This document shows, piece by piece, positions 43,858-54,413 of a stretch of DNA of 64,000 nt. Made by a program: the position numbers and the translations under genes. The first letter of the stretch is position 1. Each line of letters begins with the position of its first letter. The notes under the pieces were generated by a model. The model was not told the DNA's origin. It searched no databases and was given only the letters and a program-made list of their open reading frames with translations. The stretch is taken from positions 106,532,562 to 106,596,561 of the forward strand of contig OW799236.1 in the NCBI GenBank assembly GCA_941918925.1, read 5' to 3'. The DNA is from Phyto melanocephala (Eukaryota; Arthropoda; Insecta; Diptera; Rhinophoridae).

Positions 43858-44240
43858 AGACGTCCAATTTTGGACGTCATTTTTTGTTTGTAAGCAAGCG
43901 GTGTAGTGAAGAAAGGGGGATAAGAAAAATAGACACGGTTTCTGTTTTCATGTTTTTTTTTTGACACTTCGCTTTACATTTTTTTCTGTTTTTTCTGTTA
44001 AGTTTTATTTTTATATTCTCGTCAACTGAATTGTGCTTTTTGACTGATAAAAAAAAAATATTAAACAGTAATTAGTTTTTTCGACATTCAAAATAAAGAA
44101 AATAAAAAATATTAAAAATATAAATTTAATAGTCTACAATACAAATTGGAAATTAGACGTCCAAAAAAAATCATCGAATAAATTTGAGTAGTTTTTGGTA
44201 ACAACTTCAAAAGGGAATTAAGAAAATTGGACGTCACAAA
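43858..44240. repeat. GACGTC-bounded repeats
   Basis: GACGTCCAATTTTGGACGTC (43860-43879) is a near-perfect palindrome. TTAGACGTCC recurs at 44154 and TTGGACGTCA at 44227, in opposite orientations. The spacing suggests foldback element ends. GACGTC also resembles a CRE half-palindrome, but no gene is nearby to regulate. Confidence 0.4.
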
Positions 44241-44427
44241 ATTCATCATGTAAATTGGGTGAAAGACAATACCAATGCTAGCTACACCATGGCAATATTT
44301 TAGTCTGTGATATTATTATTTTGAAACTAATTAAGTTTTGTGTTGTGTTGTCCACCTTTACAAATTTGTGATATAATTTAAGTTTTGTGTTGTGGTGTCT
44401 AAATTTACGAAGCTGTGATATTATTTT

Positions 44428-44558
44428 AAGAATAACGTATTTTACAAAAAAATATTAAAGGCTTATAAAGGGTTTATACAACTGATTTTCTATCAAAATT
44501 TGATTTGTAAAGCTTTTATAAATTTTTTTTTTTTAATTTTTATGAATTAGACCGTAAA
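44428..44558. repeat. Foldback relative of 1063-1166
   Basis: AAAAAATATTAAAGGCTTAT on the left pairs loosely with the right arm. The right end TTTTTATGAATTAGACCGTA repeats the end of the 1063-1166 palindrome. Confidence 0.4.
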
Positions 44559-44559
44559 T

Positions 44560-45030
44560 GTAGGTTAAATAATTTTATTATTAATATTGTCATCTGATTG
44601 TTGTTATTGACAATTTATATGATTTGTTTTTTATTTGTCATGTTGCCAAATTAAATAAATATTAAATCCTTGTATAAGGAATAAAACACCAACGAAACGT
44701 CAGAATTATTTAAGGTCATGATTATCCTACAAAGTCGCGCGATTATGTCAAATAAAAATCTGATAGAGTTCTGTCCTACATGAGAAAATCGCAACAAAGT
44801 GTGTGATTGGATGCAACACTGTCTTACAAATAAGATGCAAAAACAATTTTTTTTTACAGCTGGTTTACAAAAAGCAACTCTGATCGCACAGAAACTAATA
44901 TTTTATAAAAATTTCCAAAAGATTATCAAATCGGTCACACTTGTCAAAAAATCTGTTGCATATATGAATTTTTTGTCCACACCAACACATTTTCTGAACA
45001 CAAATACAATTTTTGACATATTGAAAATAT
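44560..45030. other. Non-coding spacer
   Basis: A 77-codon plus frame at 44799-45032 shows no motif. Nothing else is seen. Confidence 0.35.
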
Positions 45031-45035
45031 AAACT

Positions 45036-45145
45036 GCCGTATTCATAAAAAATATTTTAGGTTTATTAAAGGCTTATTTGACAAATTTCTCTACAACATA
45101 TGTCAAATAAATAAAAAAATCTAAAATATTTTTTATGAATACGGC
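45036..45145. mobile_element. 110-bp foldback with perfect 25-bp stem
   Basis: GCCGTATTCATAAAAAATAT (continuing TTTAG) at the left is exactly mirrored at 45121-45145. The centre TTTCTCTACAACAT and flanking TTTGACA/TGTCAAA words match the core of 20631-20839. This is the short form of the same family. Confidence 0.75.
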
Positions 45146-45529
45146 CCAAAGTCTTTTCATGAAAATCTAAAAATCTGATTAAGAAAACTGTAAAAATAAT
45201 AAAAGAAAAAAGGTCGACAAAAACTACTTTACTAAAATAAAAATGATTTTCAATAAGTTTTGAAATTGTTTTTAAATTTTTAAATGATTTAAAGTTTTTT
45301 ATTGTAAATTTCCACTAATTTTTTGGTAGCTTACCACCCCAAAAGGCTAAAAAATTTTTTTTTTTATAAAATCCGATATATTTTATCAAAATACATTAAT
45401 TCCAGAAAATCAGTAATTCACTAAAAGTGGCTTTTTCTAAACAAAATCTATTGAAGAAATTTGCTTAAAAATTCAAACCAGCAGACCATGGAAAGCGTCG
45501 GCTATTCTTTTAATGGGTAATGAAGCAAA

Positions 45530-45720
45530 GTGAAGTCAATTCTTCTGCGATGAAGCGTATGTCCATCTGTCTGGTTTCTTGAATTTGGGGCTTTAAAAAT
45601 TCTTATACAAGCAAATGTTAGGTGCAGATTTTAGTCAGGCGGCATAATTAAGACATGTATCTAGATGACATCTGGTTTTGGCAAGATGGCGCCAACTGCC
45701 ACACTGTGATTTTTTCTTTG
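45530..45720 (+). pseudogene. mariner-family transposase fragment, two catalytic blocks
   Basis: FCDEAYVHLSGFLNLG (about 45546-45593) matches the first catalytic Asp block (F.DEAHFHLxGxVN). WFWQDGANCHTVIF (about 45672-45707) matches the second (QDGAxCHT). Only about 26 codons separate them, against roughly 90 or more in an intact protein, so the middle is deleted. The third Asp block is absent. Plus strand, dead. Confidence 0.6.
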
Positions 45721-45729
45721 AAGGTTTTT

Positions 45730-47915
45730 TGAAATAGCAGGCTTATGAAATAAAATAAAAAACTGTTCCTGAGATCAAATCCAAGATCCAATGCGTCATT
45801 TTTGAGACTTAACCACATCCCTGTATAAAAGTCATGGAAAATTTCAAGACGTGTATTTTGACAAACATTTAATTTCATAATTAATCGGAACATGTCTTTT
45901 TTACAAACCGTTAACAATATTACAACTAACTCAAAAAATTTGTGCTTTTGTTTGTTATTTATTTGTATATATTTTATTTATTTTATTTTATTATGAAAAA
46001 GTGTATTCTTACTGAGACAATCTTTAGTTTATGGTATATTTTAAAGTTTTTGTATTTAAATTTAAATTTTGAAAATATACTGTTTTTTAACTAATTCAAC
46101 TATATTATCTAGAAAAAAAATATTTTTTTCTAAAGCTGTTTATTTATTTATTTCATTTTCCAAACACACTATAAATTAAAATGTTTATTAAAATCAATAT
46201 TAAATTGAATAAATTATAAATATTTTTTTCTCACCACGTATTATCAAAATAATCATTTAATTATGGAAACAAATTTAATATAAATTGAAAAAAAAAATAA
46301 AGCAAACAAATATTGAATATTAAATAATTATATTGACCAGCACAAAGTGGCATAGAAAATAAACAACAACAAAAAAAACGGTAAAAAAAAAGAAAAATCA
46401 ACACAAAGTTAAACACTTAAAAACTTAAATTTTTTCTAAAAAGAAATTCAATAAAATAGATACAAAAAAAAAGCTTTAATGTGGACTTTGAAAAAAAAGT
46501 AAAAGCAAATAAACTCAATTCTTAAATGACCACAAACAAACATATTGGAATGTGTGTCAGTAGTGGTAGGCAGCAATGGCACCAGCAGTGTGTATGCAGT
46601 ATAGTCAGCAGCTATTGCTGTTCAAGTTCTCATTTTGTTATTCTGTGAAAAAAAGTCATGTCACAAACGTAAATTAAATTAATATTTAAATTTACACAAA
46701 CACAAAAATACATACCCTTGTTGCTAAATATATAAATTAATATTAAAAACTATATGTATATGAAAATTGCTGTAATAGTAAGTAACGAAATTTAAAAAAA
46801 ATTAACTTAAAACATAGCCAACAAACCGATGTGCTCCAACATTCAAGTGCAACATGACTTCAAAGCGTATAAGTGAAACACAAACACTCAACACTTAATT
46901 TAGTTAAAATGTTTTAAATGTTTATTTTCTTATTTAATATTTTCAATTTTTAACGTAATTTTTTTTTTAATTCTCTTAAAGAGTTTCATGCTAATTTTGT
47001 GTACAGAGTAATAAAAAAAATTAATAAAAAATATGTAATAAAAAATTTAATGAAAAATATATGGCAGTGGTATGCAACTGTGTAACACATGCAGGCAGGC
47101 AGCCAGTGAGTAGGCTGCAATATTTTTTTCCAATAAAGCAAGTATACAAATATGACGCCACCAGGAATATTTAAAATTCCATACGTCCGTGTGTATAGCT
47201 TTGTGTGTGTGCGAAACGTGCATATAAAATAGTAGTTCCGATGACGGTTTAAGCAACCCGCTGAGAACATTTCTAATGCGTCAACACGTGGCTAGTTAAT
47301 TTTGAATTGAATTATTGGCCAATATTTTGTCTTTAAAAAGTTTTTTGTTATTAACGTTATAACAAGATATTTAGTTTCTGGTTAAAATGTCCTTTTAATA
47401 CCCTTTACCATGATTGACAAGTGGATACACGAAATTCACTATATATGTATGTATTCTGCCAAAGTAGTATCCATCGGTTCTCGCTTTTGTTGAATCAGAA
47501 ATGTAACCAAAGCTGACCCACAAATGTCTAAAAGATAAGAAAAAATCAAGATTGATAAAACAAAAAAATGTTTCTTCTCTTGGATAACTAACGGACATGT
47601 CCTTTTATCACCTACGAAAAATCTAAAATCTGGTTTTGAGTGCCCTGTTTTTTTTTAAATACAAGACTACTTAAAAGTACTGACAAAAAATAGAAATTTT
47701 TCCTAACACTTCACAAGTGGTTTGTGGAATATATAAAAGTGTCCAAAAAATTAACGCACGATTTGAATTAAATAAAAGCATAGTCCTTAGTCTTTTAATT
47801 GTTATTTTTTATTTAACCAAAAAAGTACATATAATAGGATCATCGAGTAAATTACCTCCAAGACTTTGCATGTTTATATTTTTTCCAAATCCATTTTCAA
47901 TAAATCCGGCTTAAT
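45730..47915. other. Long non-coding AT-rich stretch
   Basis: A slightly GC-richer patch at 46555-46640 (AGCAATGGCACCAGCAGTGT) has the look of fly non-coding DNA. The 94- and 69-codon minus frames at 46986-47270 overlap each other and lack motifs. Confidence 0.4.
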
Positions 47916-47931
47916 TTGATGTTCCACTTTT

Positions 47932-48137
47932 GGGCAGGTAAGTTAGTAGAACAGGCAGCTGTTGTGCAGGTAACTTGAGTACATCGTATTGATCCCTTTA
48001 TCATATCTGAATATAAAAGAATAGAATAAAAATAAGAAAAATATAAGCAGACCAGTCCAGAGTCTTTTACGGGACTAGAACCCTTAACTCCCAGACTGGC
48101 AGATCAGATCACTACTGTCTAGTCTAGCGGTGCACCC
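47932..48137 (-). mobile_element. tRNA-derived SINE, copy C
   Basis: On the minus strand it begins GGGTGCACCGCTAGACTAGA, with a B-box-like GGGTTCTAGTCCC (+ 48071-48083). It then has CTCTGGACTGGTCTGCTTAT, a TC-rich body and CCTGCACAACAGCTGCCTGT. The flanks TGTTCCACTTTT (47920-47931) and TGTTCCATTTTT (48138-48149) form a 12-bp target duplication with one mismatch. Confidence 0.78.
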
Positions 48138-48589
48138 TGTTCCATTTTTACTTACCCTAAAATGTCAGCTGTCGATTTATTTCTTAGGGCTGCCAATATT
48201 TTACTACACAAATGGTGATAAATCTTGCGTTACTTTTTGGACGCCTTTTATGTGTTTAAGCTTATAGCTATGGAAGTCAAATGAGCAATGTCCGTGTGTT
48301 GGTTGAAATCAAGTTTTAGAAGCAGCCACATGTTGCACAGATCTGTATGTAGTATCAGTCTCCTGCAAATATGTGGCAATGAATCACTACTGAAATCCAA
48401 CACAATCGCTACATAATTTTCCGAGATATAAGCCAATAAACACTATTGCCTCTGTTTGCTCCCATATTCTTACCATAAAAATCAAAAATTTTCAGCCCTA
48501 GAATAAATTATGGACACGATTGGTTTTTGGTTTTACTTTTGGATATAATATTCCTTAAGGGCTATTCGTAAAAAATTTTTATCAAATCG

Positions 48590-49140
48590 ATTACTGATCG
48601 ACAAAGTTATAGGCAGTAATAATTTTTTTAATTCAGATTTTTTAATACATCAAGTTACTAAAGCTCCTAATTAATGATTAATGGATATGCTAAAGACACC
48701 AAAATACAAACCATAGTCTCGAATATTAGTGTGTGTTACTAACTAAATGATTTCAAACTATATGAGATATAAGCACCTTAATACGACTGCTTTGGTATTT
48801 TTCCTAAAACTTACAAACGTAAGTCGATAATTTTCAGCTTCTTGGTCAAATCTAGTAATTCAAAATATACTCACTTCAACTCTCTTAAAATTAATATCAA
48901 ACGAATTTTAAATTAAAGATGGCGTCTGAAATAAAATGGCGAATATATATTTAGGTTAAATTTAAAAATTAGGAGTTTGCCCTGTTTAACCTCCACAATT
49001 TTGGTATTAAATGAAAGGGCTTGACCAGTAGAATACAGTAAACTATGATAAAGTGTAAACACAAGATAAATAAAATAACTGATATTTTGTTCCCTCATTC
49101 ACATCAATTTGGGTGGACTTGAATAGTAGAATACACCCAA
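48590..49140. repeat. Dispersed repeat, copy 2
   Basis: Same block order as 27420-28060, including AAGATGGCGTCTGAAATAAA and TTAAATGAAAGGGCTTGACC. Type unknown, non-coding. Confidence 0.5.
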
Positions 49141-49149
49141 TTGCGTTAA

Positions 49150-49840
49150 AATTTAAAATCAAATAATATTAATAATAAATAATAATTATTTTTTTATAAA
49201 AATTATCCCAAACATTAACATGGGTATCAAGGTCCTTTCGTAGCAAGTTTTATTCAAATCCTTCAAAAAAAATTTTGATTAGCTCAGAATTGAGGGAGAT
49301 ACACATACAGACAGATAGACAAAAAATCTTAATGTTGTTGTTTTGTATTCTAGATCGTAATTTATACGCACCATCATTACAATTTAAAAAAAATATTTAA
49401 TGCACAGACACTGCGTTTTTTATTTAAATCTTGATATGGATATATATTACTCATTGGCGGAGGGCATACAAGATTCGAAAAACTTCACTGGCTAACGATT
49501 AAATGCACGATAATATAAAACAAAAGGTCATTTAAAACAAAACTTTCCATCAAAAGCCGCGATATCTGTGAAACCAAGAAATTGCTAAAAAAAAAAACAA
49601 CAAAGTTTCTTGACAGACAGATATATAGACAAACATAGAGACAGACAAAAATTCTTAAAGCTGGTTTTTTGTATTCCAGATTGTTGACTTTTTTCACCGG
49701 CGTAAAATTTTTTTTTTTTATTATTTTTTTATACAGCCATCGTTTTCTTTAATCTTTATTGAAAATCTAATTATGAGTGAATTCATTTTGTTAATAGGCA
49801 GAACTATAGGTTCTGAGGTTCTAAACCAAAAGCCATTTAT
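49150..49840. other. Repeat-like non-coding DNA with GACAGA words
   Basis: ACAGACAGATAGACAAAAAA with TTTTGTATTCTAGATCGT (49308-49360) recurs as GACAGACAAAAATTCTTAA with TTTTGTATTCCAGATTGT (49641-49685). This is an imperfect direct repeat ~330 bp apart. The class is unknown. Confidence 0.35.
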
Positions 49841-49842
49841 CA

Positions 49843-50320
49843 ACGCCTATTGCACACCATTAGGTGTACAGTACAGTGTGACATTACATGTGAAAATATC
49901 ATTGGGCCTTACTTCTACGAAAAGGAAGATGGAAGTGCTGTAACCGTAAATGTGGGGCGTTTATGATAAAACAATTTATACGTTCTGCTTTTGAAAAAAC
50001 ACCTAAAAAGTGGTGTCAGCAGATAGAGCGACTACCCATACCGCTCCAGACACAATGGCACTTTAAAGTAAAATTTTTAGACAACGAATAATTTTCAGAA
50101 ATTCGGAAAAGTTCGTCAAATTTGTCAGCACCCGACTATTTTCTTAATGGCTATTAGAAGAACCGAGCGTATGTGAACAAGCCCCAGACAATCCTTGAAC
50201 TCAAGGCTAACATTGTTCAAACAATTAAAGCGACACAGCCACAATTTTTTGTAGAGTATTATGGAAAATACTTTAAAATGAATCCATCATTTCAAAGCTA
50301 AAAGCGCGGGCAATTTAAGT
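49843..50320 (+). pseudogene. mariner-family transposase remnant
   Basis: In successive frames the plus strand reads AYCTPLGVQYSVTL, then ENIIGPYFYEKEDGSAVTVN, then ADRATTHTAPDTMALL (the QDGATxHTA block, second Asp near 50022). It continues SAPDYFLNGY (third Asp block, 50134), then KNRAYVNKPQTILELKANIV and QTIKATQPQFF. Block order and spacing are those of a Tc1/mariner transposase C-terminal half of about 160 residues. Frameshifts and a stop after NGY make it inactive. Confidence 0.72.
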
Positions 50321-50339
50321 GACTTTATTAGTAGAGAGT

Positions 50340-51395
50340 TTTCATTTTGTATATTTTCTAATACGAAGAAGAAACAATATATATGTAAACCACCTTGTAC
50401 ACACAAATATTTCTTAAAATAAATATTTTAGAAATCTGTGATACACTTACATATTTAACTTAAAAAATAAAAGAAAAATGCGTTTAAAAAACTCAATATA
50501 TTTTTGTAAATTAAAGATGTTTTTTTATAATTTACGTAATGAGTTCTAACATTTAAGTGAGTGCAATCTTTCCTATTGGTGTATGGCAAATCAAAATTTA
50601 ACTCTACAACATTAAATTAAAAACCAAGTTGCCATGCATTTTTCTATACAGTTAACACTACGTCGGGCTAGTAAGAATCCCTACAAATAAGCGCAGTAAA
50701 GCAAAACAAATATTAAAATATCATAAATATGAAACATAAAAATATTTTATTTGGCTTGATGCCTTCATGCATAGGAACTTTTCTTTTTATTATTATTATT
50801 AAATGAATTCAACAGGCTTTGCCATGAAATCTCTATATGGCAATATAAAGTATAAAGAATCCAAAAAAGAGAACTCTCTTCTCACAGCAACAAATTTATT
50901 ATTAAAAAAAGCACACACTTATACACACACACTTACACCCACACACTTACACCCACACACAGACATTCCCGTATTTTTACATTGAATTAAAATTAAAAAT
51001 ATTTTTCTTTGTGTTGTAGTGGCGATGGCGGTAGTGCTGGCTGGAACTGTGGTTGCAGCAATTGTATGCATGAAGGCAACGTCAAAGTGGCAGTAACTAG
51101 TAGCACTTGTAAATGGAACACAAACAACAAAAGTGTAAAAGAAAGCTGTAAGAAAATTTTTAAAAAAACAAGAATCCACGCACGCATTCATACATATTTT
51201 ATTATTTTGAGGCTTTTTGCAAAGGGGTACAACCACAAACACACTCACACAGATTGCTGCTCTAGCACTCTTATAGAACAACGGTGCAAGGTTGGTTGTG
51301 TGCCAGTGTTGTGTTGATTGAAAATGTATAGAGTAGCTGTGTTATAACCCCCATACTATTGTATTTACTCTTGTCTGAAATTTTACAGATATGAA
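50340..51395. other. Non-coding DNA with CA-rich simple sequence
   Basis: 50912-50962 is a CACACACTTACACC-type imperfect microsatellite. 51020-51130 is GC-richer, with overlapping frames on both strands (60-120 codons) that mirror one another. This suggests compositional accident rather than genes. Confidence 0.45.
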
Positions 51396-51404
51396 TGTTA
51401 TGTA

Positions 51405-51824
51405 CCCTGCAGGAAATGTCTATTGTGGAAGAGTACTGATTCACTATTGACTCTGTCATCAGTACTACTGACCAATTATACCCCAGAAATGCTGTAGACA
51501 TTTAACATGTGCTAGTCATTGAAAATCCACTAGTGACGTTAGAACTACTAACGAGGTAGTACTTATAGGACCATGTGGCGAGATTGGAACCAGGTATTCA
51601 CCAGTTCTTTTTAGTAATTCTAATCTTTACTTTACCTCATGAAATTAAAATATTATTCTTAAATGTAAAAGTAAACAACAGTTAATCATCTAAAATAATT
51701 TTAATGAAAAATTTTTGAATTTTTTCTGTTTATTATATTAGCAGTGTTGAAGCACCAAAAAGTCACCAAAATTGTCGTTAAAATTGGTGACCTGAAGACA
51801 CTTGTCCCCAGATTTCCCTCAGGG
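51405..51824. mobile_element. 420-bp MITE, CCCTGCAG family
   Basis: It begins CCCTGCAGGAAATGTCTATT and ends GATTTCCCTCAGGG. The interior shares CTCTGTCATCAGTACTACTG and GGACCATGTGGCGAGATTGG with 40604-41124. The flanks TTATGTA and TTGTGTA may be a target duplication. No coding frame. Confidence 0.68.
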
Positions 51825-51829
51825 TTGTG

Positions 51830-54130
51830 TACACATGATTGTGTGTGTGTATATGTTTTTAAAAAAAGTGCAATGGAGAAAAAAATAAACTACAATCCAT
51901 TCTTCATTCCATTAATATAAAAAATTATACACATGCACACATCCACACACTTACCCTACGTTGCCACAGGCAAGTATTTACTTGCAAGTAGTGTATACGT
52001 ATTACTAACGAAAATCAGGAGAAATGCCAAAAAAAACACAAAAATTTTTTGAGTGTCTACACAGCACAATGCAAGTTCATTTTTAAAATGTCGCCAACAA
52101 ATAAACTTCAAACAAATTTAAAACAAATGGCGCTGCTTCAATTGGTAATTAAGTGTTGTCAATAGCCACTATTGAACGTTACCTTTAGACATGTAACTTT
52201 TTAATATAATTTTTTTTATTAAATATTGATATTTATATTAAAACTTACATTTTAAATGAATATTTATATTTTTTTCTTAATATTCTTCATATACATATAT
52301 ACATATTTATTAAAAAAATTAGCTGAATTATTTACCACAATTGTATGATATATTGTTGAGTTAACAAAAAACTCAGTATTAGACAACACTGTTTTTCGGC
52401 TTGTCACTTTACTTGCCGTAACTGTAAAAATTTTACTTGCTTAAAAATTTCCTCGCAAGCTGAGTCGTAGGTTGTCAAAGTGTAGTTGTGTTAGTAAAAA
52501 AGTGTTAGTGTATTGGTTTTTTTTCACTTGCACTTGCATGTGGCAACGGTAGGTTACACACTTGTGCTTGTGTCTACTGAAAGGAAGTCTAAATGAGAGA
52601 TTTATTATATTTATTTTCTTTATTTTTCTTTTCTTTTTTCTCTCTTTTCCAGATAACAAATAGTTAGGTAATACATAAACATGCTTATATGAATGTAAAA
52701 ATAATGAAAATATTTTTCAAGGTTCTTTGAAATAAAGGGAAAATAAATTAAATTTGTAATAATGCTGTAGATGTTAATTAAATATGTACGAAGGAGACGT
52801 GCAAAATGTTTGAAGATACAAATTAAAAGTAAAAGTCGCTCTTGTCCTAATTATATTTTCTGGTTTTAAGGGTATTTTTAACCCCCTTAAAAGAATAAGA
52901 CAAAATGCAAAGTACACTAAAGAGGTAAAAGGTTAAAATGTTCCACAAAAATATTAATTATTGTAATTTACATAAATCTGCTAAACACACAATATACCTT
53001 AAATATAGGAGCCAATGATTTTTCTATTCTGACTCATAATAAAAATGCGAAAAAGCGAATGAATTTTAACACAATCTAAAATAAAGCTCAGAACTTGTTA
53101 TATACGTTTTGTTGTTAAGCCTTATTATTGCCTTGAGTCATAAAGTTTATAACACAAGACAGACCGTTTGAAATTTTGTCGTTGTTTACTACTGAAAAGC
53201 TGACCATAATCGAAGCAAAGGTTTTCAATGAATGATTGATTTTAATAAAATGGAACAACACAAGTTGTGTGTGAAATTTTTCAAGATATTTTATTCGAAA
53301 AACAACACGGGGCCGAAATATCTTATTTTTATTCACCCTGTCACAGAGGTTAGTCTGAATAATTTTGGATTCTTAAAACTAAAATAAATAAAAAAGTTAT
53401 CCTGAACTGAATCAGTTGATATAAAAGGCTTTAACAGTGTAAAAATTTAAAAAGAAACAAGCAAAAGTTTTTTAATATTATTTGTATATAAAATTCCACA
53501 TTCAGGTCTGTGACATATTCTAATTGAAATGATTTAAAGTTTTACCAATTTTAATTGTTTTTTTACATTTTTCTTATTTCGTTTATTTTTTATTTTACAC
53601 CTAAAAAGGTTATTGAACAAATCTTTGTTAATTAAAAAGTGTAAGTATTAAAAATAAAAATGAGCAATTGAAGGTAATTTTGTTTTTGTTTTAGTTTTTC
53701 TATACAAACAAAATGCAGATTCAATTCAATTTCCGAACGGAGCTCATCCTACTAATATATTTGATAATTTAATATAAATAACGAGTGTCCTAAATTAAAA
53801 AAATGTATTTGGATATGATGGCATATATGCAGCAAAAGAAATGTTACACTACCCTAAAATAATCAGCGTTACACATTTTAAATAAATATTTTCAATATAA
53901 TAAAACTTTGTTAAAATTGATAATTGGAATCTCGATCCCTTCAATTATTTATCTTCTCAATAAATGAGAGGAGAGTAATTGAAACAATTTAGGAAGACAT
54001 TATTTATTGTTGATGATAAGCTCAATGTTAGCCTTTCAATTTTAACGATGATTCAGAAATATAAATTTGATATCTGCGACAAGATTTAAAAATTTAAAAA
54101 ATTCCTCTACATCATGTTCTAGCTACTGAT
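51830..54130. other. Long non-coding AT-rich stretch
   Basis: AACTTACTTGCAAGTA-like words near 51970-51990 are the only local palindromes noted. No supported frame. Confidence 0.4.
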
Positions 54131-54139
54131 CACCATCTC

Positions 54140-54370
54140 CATGTTTACAACATTCATTTGACATAAGTTCTGAAGCCTAATGACCATGCACAGCAAAGGG
54201 AGTTCGATAATTCGTTATTGAACATTAATAATTCAATTTAAATTTTTCGCTCAAAATATGGCATGATTTTAAAACGTGTCACTATTTAGTTGGGACTTAA
54301 GCTGGATGCATCCACCATTCGACCATACCTATTTGAAAATAAGGCTGGTCAGGCAGTTGTTGCGATATAA
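54140..54370 (+). pseudogene. Probable mariner fragment at the LINE 5' edge
   Basis: The plus strand reads LKRVTIxLGLKL (about 54271-54306; family HPxRVTVWCGLWAGG). After a shift, RPYLFENKAGQAVVA (about 54319-54363; family GPYFFENxAGQAVTV) follows. Both short matches are in the correct order and spacing. No catalytic Asp block is preserved here. Confidence 0.42.
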
Positions 54371-54413
54371 TAACTTAAATATTTTTCTCCAAATTTGATG
54401 CCACTCACCTTAG

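Noticed and set aside
46986..47270. 94-codon minus-strand gene
   Set aside because: Hydrophobic low-complexity translation, overlapping another frame, no motif.
50903..51317. Protein genes of 64-120 codons on both strands
   Set aside because: Opposite-strand frames overlap almost completely across a CA microsatellite and a GC-richer patch, with no domain. Best explained by composition.
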